The position numbers and the translations under genes are program-made. This document shows, piece after piece, positions 27,190 to 34,965 of a stretch of 64,000 nucleotides of DNA. The notes beneath the pieces were generated by a model, which was given only the letters and a program-made list of their open reading frames with translations, was not told the origin of the DNA and made no database searches. Numbering within the stretch: position 1 is the first letter of the stretch; every line of letters begins with the position of its first letter. Origin of the DNA: Roseobacter fucihabitans. GTDB lineage: Bacteria > Pseudomonadota > Alphaproteobacteria > Rhodobacterales > Rhodobacteraceae. The stretch covers positions 4,246,501 through 4,310,500 of the forward strand of contig NZ_CP143423.1 in NCBI RefSeq assembly GCF_014337925.2, given 5' to 3'.

Positions 27190-28088
27190 CCCAGCCCCTC
27201 CCGCCTGTCGACGAGCCCGTTTTCAAGTTCGAAGAAGAAGCCGCCGAACCCGAACGCAAATGGCGCGAGACGTTCCGCCTGTTCTGCGCAAACCGGGCAG
27301 CTTTGGTCGGGCTGATATTCGTCACTATTTTTGTTCTGGTCGGAATATTCGGCCCGATTTTCCTGACAGCTGATCCTTTCGAAATGGTCGCGGCGCCATT
27401 GACCGGACCGGGGGTGCAAACAATCCTTGGCTCGGACTATCTGGGCCGTGACGTTTTTGTCGGCATCATCCACGGCACCCGACCAACCTTGATCATCGCT
27501 GTCACAGCCACGCTGGTTACGGTTTTGATCGGTGTCACGGTTGGTGCAATTGCGGGTTATTACGGTGGAATGGTAGATAATGCACTGATGCGCATTACTG
27601 AATTTTTTCAGGTGCTTCCGCCGCTTGTCTTTGCCATGGTCATTGTGGCGGTTTATTCGTCTGATATCGTCGTCGTCATCCTTGCGATTGCGGTCACCAC
27701 CTGGACGACCGAAGCCAGATTAACGCGAGCGGAATTTCTCAAGATCCGCGAGCAGGAATATGTGACAGCATCACGCGCCATTGGTGACAGGAATTGGCGC
27801 ATCATCACCAAAACCATCCTGCCCAATGCGATGCCGCCGATCATTATTGCGATCACGCTGAGGATCGGCATTACGATCATCTACGAAGCGGCGCTCAGCT
27901 TTCTTGGACTGACGGATCCCGATGTGATCACCTGGGGAAAAATGATCGGATTGTCGCGTGACTACTTTTTTAATGCATGGTGGACCGTCACTTTTCCGGG
28001 TCTGGCAATCCTGTTGGTTGTATTGTGCATTGCCTTGATCGGCGATGGCCTGAATGACGCCTTCAATCCCAAACTGCGGGGCAGGTAG
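27186..28088 (+). CDS. Peptide ABC transporter permease (DppC-like)
   Basis: 300-residue second permease of the importer, with a longer cytoplasmic N-terminus (WRETFRLFCANRAALVGL) as in DppC/OppC, six membrane helices and the coupling loop EYVTASRAIGDRNWRIITKT. It starts within the stop codon region of the preceding permease, so translation is coupled. It pairs with the DppB-like protein to form the channel. Confidence 0.93.
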   Translation: MTQPLPPVDEPVFKFEEEAAEPERKWRETFRLFCANRAALVGLIFVTIFVLVGIFGPIFLTADPFEMVAAPLTGPGVQTILGSDYLGRDVFVGIIHGTRPTLIIAVTATLVTVLIGVTVGAIAGYYGGMVDNALMRITEFFQVLPPLVFAMVIVAVYSSDIVVVILAIAVTTWTTEARLTRAEFLKIREQEYVTASRAIGDRNWRIITKTILPNAMPPIIIAITLRIGITIIYEAALSFLGLTDPDVITWGKMIGLSRDYFFNAWWTVTFPGLAILLVVLCIALIGDGLNDAFNPKLRGR

Positions 28089-28096
28089 AGAGAACG

Positions 28097-29107
28097 ATGA
28101 CCCAAGCAAAGGCCCCGTCACAGACTGTCTTGTCGGTCCGCAATCTCAGCGTCGATTTCGATGTCAGGGGTCAATCCGTGAGCGTCTTGTCAAATGTTGC
28201 GTTCAGTCTGGATCGTGGCGAAACGCTTGGGATCATCGGTGAAAGCGGGTGCGGGAAAAGCATGACGGCATTGGCGCTGCTGCGGATGGTGCCGTCGCCG
28301 CCCGGTAAGATCAGTTCGGGGGCGGTTCTGCTTAATGGCGAGGATCTGTTGGCGGTTTCGAAAAAGCAGATGAATACTCTGCGCGGCAGAGAAATATCTA
28401 TGATCTTCCAGGAACCGATGACGTCTTTGAACCCGGTCTATACCGTTGGCAACCAACTCGTCGAGACGATTCAGCAGCACCTGTCCGTCAGCGACGCAGA
28501 GGCCGAGGAGCAAGCGATTGCACTTCTGCGTTCGGTTCAGATTCCAGCCCCTGAACGACGCATCAAAGAGTATCCACACCAGCTTTCAGGTGGGATGCGG
28601 CAGCGGGTGATGATTGCCATGGCGCTTGTATGTGATCCCAAAGTTCTGATCGCAGATGAGCCGACAACGGCATTGGATGTCACGGTTCAAGCGCAAATAT
28701 TCGACCTTCTGAAGGACATACAAAACCGAAACCAAACCAGCATCATCTTGATAACCCATGATTTTAGCGCCGTCAGAGCGATGGCTGATCGCGTTATCGT
28801 CATGTATGCGGGCTATAAGATCGAGGAAGGGACGCTGGATGAGGTGCACAACAGTCCAATGCACCCCTATACCCAAGGCCTGTTGCGCTCGATGCTCGAA
28901 CTGAAACCGGACTCCTCGGGGTTCAGAGAGGTTCTGCCCGAAATTCCTGGGTCCGTGCCCGATCTGCGCAATCGCCGACCAGGTTGTCCTTTTGGCCCAC
29001 GATGCGCCTCGGCCACGGCCAAATGCCACGAGATGCCCCCCAGTTTTGATCTCGGCGACAGGCGGTCCGTCATGTGTTGGCTCGCGGAAAACGAGGGCAC
29101 GCGATGA
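28097..29107 (+). CDS. Peptide ABC transporter ATP-binding protein (DppD-like)
   Basis: 336-residue ATPase. Walker A is GESGCGKS near residue 52, the ABC signature LSGGMRQR, and Walker [13 protein letters not shown]. The C-terminal oligopeptide-transporter extension has four conserved cysteines ([15 protein letters not shown] plus the later Cys) that can bind an iron-sulfur cluster in DppD relatives. It overlaps the next gene by 4 bp and works as a heterodimer with it. Confidence 0.94.
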   Translation: MTQAKAPSQTVLSVRNLSVDFDVRGQSVSVLSNVAFSLDRGETLGIIGESGCGKSMTALALLRMVPSPPGKISSGAVLLNGEDLLAVSKKQMNTLRGREISMIFQEPMTSLNPVYTVGNQLVETIQQHLSVSDAEAEEQAIALLRSVQIPAPERRIKEYPHQLSGGMRQRVMIAMALVCDPKVLIADEPTTALDVTVQAQIFDLLKDIQNRNQTSIILITHDFSAVRAMADRVIVMYAGYKIEEGTLDEVHNSPMHPYTQGLLRSMLELKPDSSGFREVLPEIPGSVPDLRNRRPGCPFGPRCASATAKCHEMPPSFDLGDRRSVMCWLAENEGTR

Positions 29108-30105
29108 GTGAACAGAGCGCCCCCAAACCGCTGATTAGGATCGAGGATCTGAGTGTTCACTTTAAGCTGAAACGCGATAACTGGTTTGCGGAGCCGGACG
29201 TTGTGCATGCCGTTGACGGTGTCAGTTTTGACATTCAAAGCGGTCAGACGCTCGGCCTGGTCGGGGAAAGCGGCTGCGGCAAAACGACGACGGGACGCGC
29301 TTTGTTGGGGCTGGTCAAATCTACGACTGGCCATGTGCTGTTTGATGACACCGATCTGAGCACCGTCTCGGGCGAAGAAATGTTTCCTCTGCGCCAACGG
29401 ATGCAGATCATTTTTCAAGATCCCTATTCGGCGCTCAATCCACGCCAGACCGCGGGCGATATTGTGATGGATCCGCTGGTGGTGCACAACGTTGGCACCC
29501 CCAGCGCGCGCAAAGAGCGTGTCGAAGAACTATTTGCTTTGGTGGGGTTGCGCAAAAACCAGCTGTCGCTTTATCCGCATCAGTTCTCTGGTGGGCAAAG
29601 GCAACGGATCTGCATCGCAAGGGCGCTTGCCCTGAACCCCCAGTTCATCGTTTGCGACGAACCCGTGTCGGCTCTTGATGTGGCGATCCAAGCACAGATC
29701 CTGAACCTCTTGTGCAAGCTACAGGACGAACTCAACCTGACGTACCTCTTTATCTCTCATGATCTGGCTGTCGTGCAGCATATGTGTGATGAAATCGCGG
29801 TCATGTATCTTGGCGTGATCGTCGAACGGGCGGATCGCAAGTCCCTGTTCGAGAACCCGCGCCATCCCTATACCCGCGCGTTGCTGTCAGCGGTTCTCAC
29901 AAGTGTATCTGGCGAAAAGATCGAACGCATCCGGTTGGAAGGCGACATCCCCAACCCGATCAATAAACCATCCGGATGCCGTTTTCGCACGAGATGCCCC
30001 TTTGCTCAGCAGGTCTGTAGCGAAGTGGAACCGGTGCTGGAAGAAAAGTCCCCGAACCACTGGGAAGCCTGCCATTTTCATACATCTCTCGACGTGACAG
30101 CCTAA
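29104..30105 (+). CDS. Peptide ABC transporter ATP-binding protein (DppF-like)
   Basis: 333-residue second ATPase of the importer. Walker A is GESGCGKTT, signature FSGGQRQR, Walker B FIVCDEPVSALD, and the C-terminal Cys-rich extension begins GCRFRTRCPF. The ATG at 29104 lies in an ATGA overlap with the preceding stop. An upstream in-frame start at 29074 would only duplicate the tail region of the neighbour. Its stop codon overlaps by 3 bp the stop of the convergent deacylase gene. Confidence 0.94.
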   Translation: MSEQSAPKPLIRIEDLSVHFKLKRDNWFAEPDVVHAVDGVSFDIQSGQTLGLVGESGCGKTTTGRALLGLVKSTTGHVLFDDTDLSTVSGEEMFPLRQRMQIIFQDPYSALNPRQTAGDIVMDPLVVHNVGTPSARKERVEELFALVGLRKNQLSLYPHQFSGGQRQRICIARALALNPQFIVCDEPVSALDVAIQAQILNLLCKLQDELNLTYLFISHDLAVVQHMCDEIAVMYLGVIVERADRKSLFENPRHPYTRALLSAVLTSVSGEKIERIRLEGDIPNPINKPSGCRFRTRCPFAQQVCSEVEPVLEEKSPNHWEACHFHTSLDVTA

Positions 30106-31694
30106 TTGGGTCTGAGAACGCGTCCGGAATCGATTTCCGTTCTTTGCCCATCACGCATAGAGATCCCACCATTGACCAGTACATGGGCAATGCCAGTTGC
30201 ATATTTTCGGGGCGTCTCGACGGTTGCATGACTTTCGATACCCGTTGCGTCAAACACCGTGATATCGGCGCAGGCCCCCTTACGCAGGGTGCCGCGATCG
30301 CTGACCCCCAACCGCTCGGCTGGTAGGGACGTAATCCGACGAATGCCCTCTTGGAGTGACAAAATACCTTGGTCCCGCACGTAGTGGGCAAGGAACCGTG
30401 CGGCCCAGCCATACCCGGAGAGCGACCCGATATGATGTTTGAGGCAGCCATAGGGGGCAAGTGCTTGGGTATCAGAAATCACCGCGCATTGTGGCTGTTC
30501 CAGCGCCAGCTTGATATCCCCGTTGTCAAACGATTGCGAGGTCCACATCAGATGGTTCATCTGGTCGCCCTCTTCTTCCAGCAGCAGATCAAAGACGGCG
30601 TCATAGGGATGGGTGTTTCGGCGTCGGCCGATATCGTCAAAACTCATGCCGACCATGTCCTGATTGGCCTCCGATTGCATGAGAACGATCCTGTCCCAGC
30701 CATCAGAATTCACCAAACGCCACATCGGCCTCGGGTTCCGCTTTATCTTCTCGCGGATGGCGTTATCGTGCAGACGTTCACGGACCTTTTCGACACCACC
30801 CTCCTGAGCCCATTGCGGCAGGATTGCCATCACCCGGGTATGCGACCAATCGTGGGGGATGACATCGAACGCCACATCGACGCCATGTCCGCGGGCCTGT
30901 TCGCACATGTCGATGGCATGTTGCATTGCATAATCGGGCGCACCGAATTTGGGCTGAATATGCGAGATCTGCAGCCGGGCACCCGCCGCACGGGCCGTCG
31001 CCAAAGCCTCGCCAAATCCGAGATCGTAGAACAAATCCCGGTTGCGCACATGGGTTGCGTAAAGCACGTCGTGTTTGGCGGCGACTTTGGCCATATCAGC
31101 AAGCTGGTCGGGGCTTGCCAGGCTCCCCGGCCAATATTCCAGACCGGTCGAAAAGCCGTAGGCACCGCCCTCGATGCTTTCGTCCAACAGCGCAACCATA
31201 TCGTCCATTTCGTCTTCATCAGCGGATCGCAGCGCGTCTCCGACAACCGCGCGATGGATGGTGCCATGCCCGACAAAGGCTGCGACGTTGACCCCAAGAG
31301 GCGTTTTGCCGAGATGGTCGAGGTAGTCGCCAAAAGATCGCCAAGTGGTTTCTACAGCACCGTCAATAAAGCCCGGTGCCATCAGGGCGATATCTGCGCT
31401 TGAACGGGCCGGGGCACATGAAACGCCGCACTGGCCCACCACCTCGGTTGTTACGCCCTGATGCACCTGGCTTTCCGCCCGGCCATTGGCGGCGAGGGTG
31501 AAATCAGAGTGGGTATGCAAATCCACAAAACCTGGGGATATCGCCAAATCGGATGCATCAAGAACATGCTCTGCGTCGCCATCGATCAAACCGATGTCTA
31601 CAATCACGCCATCCTTAACGGCAATATCTGCCTTGAATGGATTGGCTCCGGACCCATCGTACACAGTGCCATTTTTGATCAAAACATTCAGCAT
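30102..31694 (-). CDS. N-acyl-D-amino-acid deacylase (D-aminoacylase) family
   Basis: 530-residue amidohydrolase-superfamily protein. The metal-binding HTHSD is at residues 60-64 and the Cys zinc ligand typical of D-aminoacylases is C89 in VGQCGVS; YATHVRNRD and LQISHIQ further along supply later metal and substrate residues. The family removes N-acyl groups from D-amino acids or acts on related N-substituted D-amino acids. ATG 31694 was taken because it begins the conserved MLNVLIKNGTVYDG and has an AGAGGG ribosome-binding site; the frame stays open to 31910 but that part has no family similarity. It is convergent with the importer operon and fits it as a catabolic partner. Confidence 0.9.
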   Translation of the reverse strand: MLNVLIKNGTVYDGSGANPFKADIAVKDGVIVDIGLIDGDAEHVLDASDLAISPGFVDLHTHSDFTLAANGRAESQVHQGVTTEVVGQCGVSCAPARSSADIALMAPGFIDGAVETTWRSFGDYLDHLGKTPLGVNVAAFVGHGTIHRAVVGDALRSADEDEMDDMVALLDESIEGGAYGFSTGLEYWPGSLASPDQLADMAKVAAKHDVLYATHVRNRDLFYDLGFGEALATARAAGARLQISHIQPKFGAPDYAMQHAIDMCEQARGHGVDVAFDVIPHDWSHTRVMAILPQWAQEGGVEKVRERLHDNAIREKIKRNPRPMWRLVNSDGWDRIVLMQSEANQDMVGMSFDDIGRRRNTHPYDAVFDLLLEEEGDQMNHLMWTSQSFDNGDIKLALEQPQCAVISDTQALAPYGCLKHHIGSLSGYGWAARFLAHYVRDQGILSLQEGIRRITSLPAERLGVSDRGTLRKGACADITVFDATGIESHATVETPRKYATGIAHVLVNGGISMRDGQRTEIDSGRVLRPN

Positions 31695-32059
31695 TTTCAC
31701 ACCCTCTTGATGACTTTCGATACAATCGCAATTTGGCGCATGTGCTGCGCGCTTTGATCCAATACGCCAACCTTTCTTGATGCTAGCATGGCATGTGCTG
31801 CCCATGCAATTGGCCACGATCTTTGCCTGCGACTGTTCTACCGGGTTAGACTCCATGATCGTCTTTTGGCCTGATAGTTTCTTTGAATATTTCATCAAAA
31901 TTTGCCGCATTAATACGGTATTGTTGCCCAGCCCGGCATAGTCAAGTTATCGGAGTTCCAGGTAGTGGGCTATTTTTTAATTTAGCTCAGATTGTTGAAT
32001 CTCACTGAGAACTGATCCGGTAGCCTCATAAATTGTCACTGAGAATTGACCCATATGAA
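31695..32059. other. Upstream region of the deacylase with IS21-like end repeats
   Basis: Holds the deacylase promoter region and then mobile-element debris. Two imperfect direct repeats, TCACTGAGAACTGATCC at 32002-32018 and TCACTGAGAATTGACCC at 32036-32052, are 34 bp apart, a layout seen at IS21-family ends. The block at 31961-31995 resembles 2154-2188. No gene is seen. Confidence 0.5.
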
Positions 32060-32494
32060 CGACCGTGTTGCGCGGATCAATTTCGGCTCGGAACGCGCCC
32101 TACCCGAGGCGGATTTCAAGCGATGCGGGCGACCAAGTTTGGTCATGCGATTTAGGACGTGGGCGCCAATCTTGGCTTCGGTCTTCTGGTTATCGAAGCT
32201 GCGCGCCTTTAGCTTCGGCCGGATGACTGCTTTCCAACGACCCATGCATTGCCCGGCAGTGTATGCGGAGCATGCATGAGAGGAAGAGTTTCACCGCGGC
32301 TGAGCTGATTGTAGCCCGATGACGTCTGCCAGGCTATGCGTCCGTGCACCTCAATCTCGATGATATGGCTGATCGCGGACCGTCGGATTCCGGGCGCTGT
32401 CCGGGCTGAGGACCGCGTTTTTGGGAGGCGGGATCGTGACGTCGATCTCTGCACCAAAGCGCTCGACGAGGAGATCGCAGGTTAGGTCGCCATC
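32060..32494 (-). pseudogene. IS5-type transposase 3' fragment, inverted duplicate
   Basis: 435-bp reverse-strand copy of the end of the IS5-type element at 20589-21025, including the same single-base frameshift and hairpin C. Because hairpin and frameshift are shared, this is a segmental copy made after both changes, not a second independent insertion. It joins an IS6 fragment at 32496 with one extra base between. With the plus-strand copy it forms inverted repeats around the peptide-catabolism cluster. Confidence 0.88.
32246..32283 (-). repeat. Hairpin insertion D (duplicate of C)
   Basis: Reverse-strand copy of hairpin C with the same 38 bp, carried along by duplication of the surrounding IS5 fragment. 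It should not be counted as an independent event. Confidence 0.85.
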
Positions 32495-32495
32495 T

Positions 32496-32682
32496 GGTTG
32501 TGTCGCAAACTTTGTCGTGAGGCGAGATGGGGCCTCGCTAGGATACAATTATCCAGCGAGCTCAGCAAACTGTTCAAAGCCGGACAACCCTGGTCGGTCG
32601 AATTGTCCTTTGCGGATCATGTGGGCGACTTCGATGCCCGCCAGAGTGGACGCGGCTGAATTGAACGATTTGAAGGTCTGCA
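32496..32682 (-). mobile_element. IS6-family element, partial copy 4
   Basis: 187 bp matching one end and the last part of the transposase gene (C-terminal residues ending FEQFAELAG) of the full copies, with two base differences noticed near 32564-32576. It stops abruptly at GGTCTGCA where the IS1182 element begins, so it was probably cut by that insertion. Confidence 0.88.
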
Positions 32683-32952
32683 CTGAGCCGATTCTGTTGA
32701 AAAACTCTTGCTTGATCGGGTGGCTATTCGCTGATTCAATTTTCCTTAGCAACGGGGGTGATTTCGATGCTGGGACCAAAGCAAGAAGCACAAGGCGCGC
32801 TGTTTTACGAGTTCTCGATTGACGATCATGTGCCCCAAGATCACCTGCTGCGGTCAATTGATAGGTTCGTTGATCTAAGCGACATCCGCCAATACCTAGC
32901 GGACTTTTATAGCCACACTGGCCGCCCGTCCATCGACCCAGAACTGCTGATC

Positions 32953-32989
32953 TATTACCCGGCAGTGCATGTTTACATGCATGAGAGGG
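32953..32989 (-). repeat. Hairpin insertion E (in IS1182 transposase)
   Basis: 37-bp insertion. Read on the minus strand it starts CCCTCTCA, has the arms TGCATG/CATGCA around TAAA, and ends CTGCCGGGTAATA. It shifts the frame by one; removal gives DPELLIRMLLVGY. It points opposite to the gene. Confidence 0.82.
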
Positions 32990-33622
32990 CGCATGCTGCT
33001 CGTGGGCTATTGTTCTGGCATCCGCTCGGAGCGCCGTCTTTGTGAAGAGGTGCATTTGAAACTGGCGTATCGTTGGTTTTGCCGCCTCGATCTATCTGAT
33101 CCGGTGCCGAACCACTCGACGTTCTCCAAGAACCGGCATGGGCGTTTCCGGGAGAGTGCATTGTTGCGACACCTGTTCGAGAAGACCGTAGCTCGGTGCA
33201 TCGCGGATGGCTTGGTGAGTGGCCAGCGCCTTGCGGCAGACGCCAGTTTGATCGAGGCAGATGCGAACAAACAAAACGCGACGCCGAAGGAAGATTGGGA
33301 CCATAATGCCATCGATCCAAACGATGCGCCGCGTGCCGTGAAGGAGTATCTTGATGTCTTGGATAACGCAGCTTTTGGCGCAGCATCTGAGGTTGAACCC
33401 AAGTTCACGTCCCATTCTGATCCTGCAAGCCAATGGACGGCAGCCCGTAAAGGCCCTGCGTTCTTCAGTTATTCCACCAATTACCTGATCGACACGGATC
33501 ATGCCGTGATCGTCGATGTGGAGGCCAGACGATCAATCCGGCAAGCAGAAGTCGGGTCTGTGCGCTCAATGTTGGATCGGGTCAAAGACACGTTCGATCT
33601 GCATCCCGAATGGATTATCGCC

Positions 33623-33662
33623 CCCTCTCATTGATTGCTTTGCAATCAACTGCCGGGCAATG
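33623..33662 (+). repeat. Hairpin insertion F (in IS1182 transposase)
   Basis: 40-bp insertion starting CCCTCTCA, with perfect 8-bp arms TTGATTGC/GCAATCAA around TTT, ending CTGCCGGGCAATG. It sits immediately before the catalytic Asp codon of DTAYG. The second IS1182 copy reads LIADAAYG at this point with no insertion. Confidence 0.88.
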
Positions 33663-34306
33663 GACACAGCTTACGGTTCCGGCCCGATGCTCGGGTGGTT
33701 GGTTGATCGCAAGATCGAACCGCACATTCCGGTTATGGATAAAGCGAGCCGCACGGATGGCACATGGTCTTGCGCGGACTTTGAATGGGATGCGGAGAAT
33801 AACCAATACATCTGCCCGGAAGGCGAGCCGCTCAAGCAATTCCGGCGCAACTATTCTGACCCAAATCGTGGGCCAACCGGCAAAGGCGTCGCCAAGTATA
33901 AGGCCCTTAAACAGACGTGTCAGGCCTGTCTGTCAGAAATGCAATGCTGCCCGAATGCTGATGCGCGAAAAATTACCCGCGAAGAACATGAAGACGCCCG
34001 TCAGGTCGCCCGCGACATTGCCAAGACCAAGCAATACGCAATCTCAATGCGGCTGCGCAAGAAAGTTGAGATGCTCTTCGCGCATCTCAAACGCATCCTC
34101 GGGCTGGGACGTCCCCGATTACGTGGCCCATGCGGCGCAAATGACGAATTCCTGCTCGCCGCCACCGCCCAAAACCTCCGCAAACTCGCCAAGATCTTTC
34201 CTGCACCGCAGCAAATGCAAAAAGCCTGATAAGAAAGGCGCTCGCGCTCCATTTAGATCACCACTTCCTGCGCTCGCAACACGTTGTTTTTCCACAGAAT
34301 CAGCCA

Positions 34307-34654
34307 ATGCGGACCTTCAAATCGTTCCTGTCCGATGGCCGCGTCGCAATCGACAACAATCCCGCTGAGCGGGCTCTGCGTCCGATTGGAATAGGGCGGA
34401 AGAATTGGCTATTTGCAGGGGCCGACACCGGCGCGGAAACCCTCGCGCGCGCGATGACCATCATCGAAACCGCCAAGCTCAACCATTGCCCGACAGGCGA
34501 TTTGCAAGGCAAATCTGCCGAGAGGGGTCGCGATCCGTTGGCCTGTCTCGCTGACATCCTGAACCGCATCCACGATCACAAGATCAACCGGCTCGATGAA
34601 TTGCTCACGTGGAATTGGGAGCCGCTGGCTGCTGCCCATCCCGAAGCCGCTTGA
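34307..34654 (+). pseudogene. IS66 tnpC 3' fragment with in-frame hairpin insertion
   Basis: C-terminal 115 codons of a second IS66-type transposase, cut at its 5' end by the IS1182 element. It reads FKSFLSDGRVAIDNNPAERALRP (Glu of the DDE triad in PAERALRP), then IIETAKLNH, then 13 foreign residues from hairpin G, then GRDPLACLADIL to the stop. The intact tnpC at 16538-18037 has no such insert. It diverges clearly from the intact copy, so it is a different IS66 element. Confidence 0.88.
34487..34525 (-). repeat. Hairpin insertion G (in IS66 tnpC)
   Basis: 39-bp insertion. On the minus strand it starts CCTCTC, has arms GGC(A)GATTTGC and GCAAATCGCC around CTT (same bulged A as hairpin B), and ends CTGTCGGGCA. 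It is in frame with no stop, adding 13 residues to TnpC. Confidence 0.85.
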
Positions 34655-34662
34655 GGGCTGCG

Positions 34663-34950
34663 GTGATCCATGTCTGCACCATCGACTACGTCGCCAAAAT
34701 GCTGAACGAAGATGTCGCGCTTCCCGAAGCGATCATCTCCAACGACGACAACCTGACCTATGCCAACATCGTGAGCGTTTACCTCGGACCCCACGAAACA
34801 ATCTCCGCACTGAAAGAGGACGGGGAGAAAGAACTGACGGACATGATCCGAGCCGCTCGTATCACCACCAAAACCTGGCATGAATTCCTTGACGACTTCG
34901 TCGATGACGCTGACCTTGTCAGCCGGATCAAGGTGCTGTCATCGCGGTAG
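34663..34950 (+). CDS. Small acidic IS66-associated passenger protein, unknown function
   Basis: 95 residues from a GTG 8 bp after the tnpC stop: MIHVCTIDYVAKMLNEDV ... ISNDDNLTYANIVSVYLG ... TWHEFLDDFVDD ... VSRIKVLSSR. It is acidic, has no membrane segment and no recognised catalytic motif. I recall similar small ORFs directly after IS66 tnpC genes in alphaproteobacteria, so it is probably a passenger of that IS66 subgroup; this is from memory, not a search. The complete IS66 at 15667-18059 lacks it. Function unknown. Confidence 0.65.
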   Translation: MIHVCTIDYVAKMLNEDVALPEAIISNDDNLTYANIVSVYLGPHETISALKEDGEKELTDMIRAARITTKTWHEFLDDFVDDADLVSRIKVLSSR

Positions 34951-34965
34951 CAATGGAGCGATTAT

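Larger units (their letters stand above)
32767..34229 (+). pseudogene. IS1182-family transposase interrupted by two hairpins
   Basis: IS1182 transposase in three frames. The first part runs MLGPKQEAQGALFYEFSIDD ... PSIDPELLI up to hairpin E. The second runs RMLLVGYCSGIRSERRLCEE ... DLHPEWIIA up to hairpin F. The third runs DTAYGSGPMLGWLVDRK ... LGRPRLRGP to the stop. Catalytic Asp residues (DASLIEAD region, IIA-DTAYG) and the Cys cluster of the inserted zinc-binding part (CQACLSEMQCCP) are present. Deleting both hairpins restores one frame of about 460 residues. A second, more decayed copy at 34966-35650 lacks hairpin F at the same position. Confidence 0.88.
32684..34306 (+). mobile_element. 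IS1182-family insertion sequence, inactivated
   Basis: About 1.62 kb, bounded by imperfect inverted repeats with the shared core GATTCTGTKGAAAAAC at the left (about 32684) and, reverse-complemented, at the right (to about 34306). It has one transposase gene interrupted by hairpins E and F. It lies between the IS6 fragment and an IS66 tnpC tail; exact ends and target duplication are not certain. Confidence 0.8.

Noticed and set aside
30369-31403. 344-codon plus-strand frame opposite the deacylase gene
   Set aside because: Antisense shadow of a well-supported amidohydrolase gene; composition is Arg/His-rich and without domain signals.
21172-31694. Calling the catabolic cluster a true microcystin (mlr) locus
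   Set aside because: No mlrA-type membrane protease and no mlrD-type transporter are present; M81 and beta-lactamase-fold hydrolases occur in many other pathways.
14195-34525. Hairpins considered as intrinsic terminators or integron attC sites
   Set aside because: They lack a T tract, lie inside transposase coding sequence in either orientation, and show none of the attC core sites; no integrase gene is in the window.
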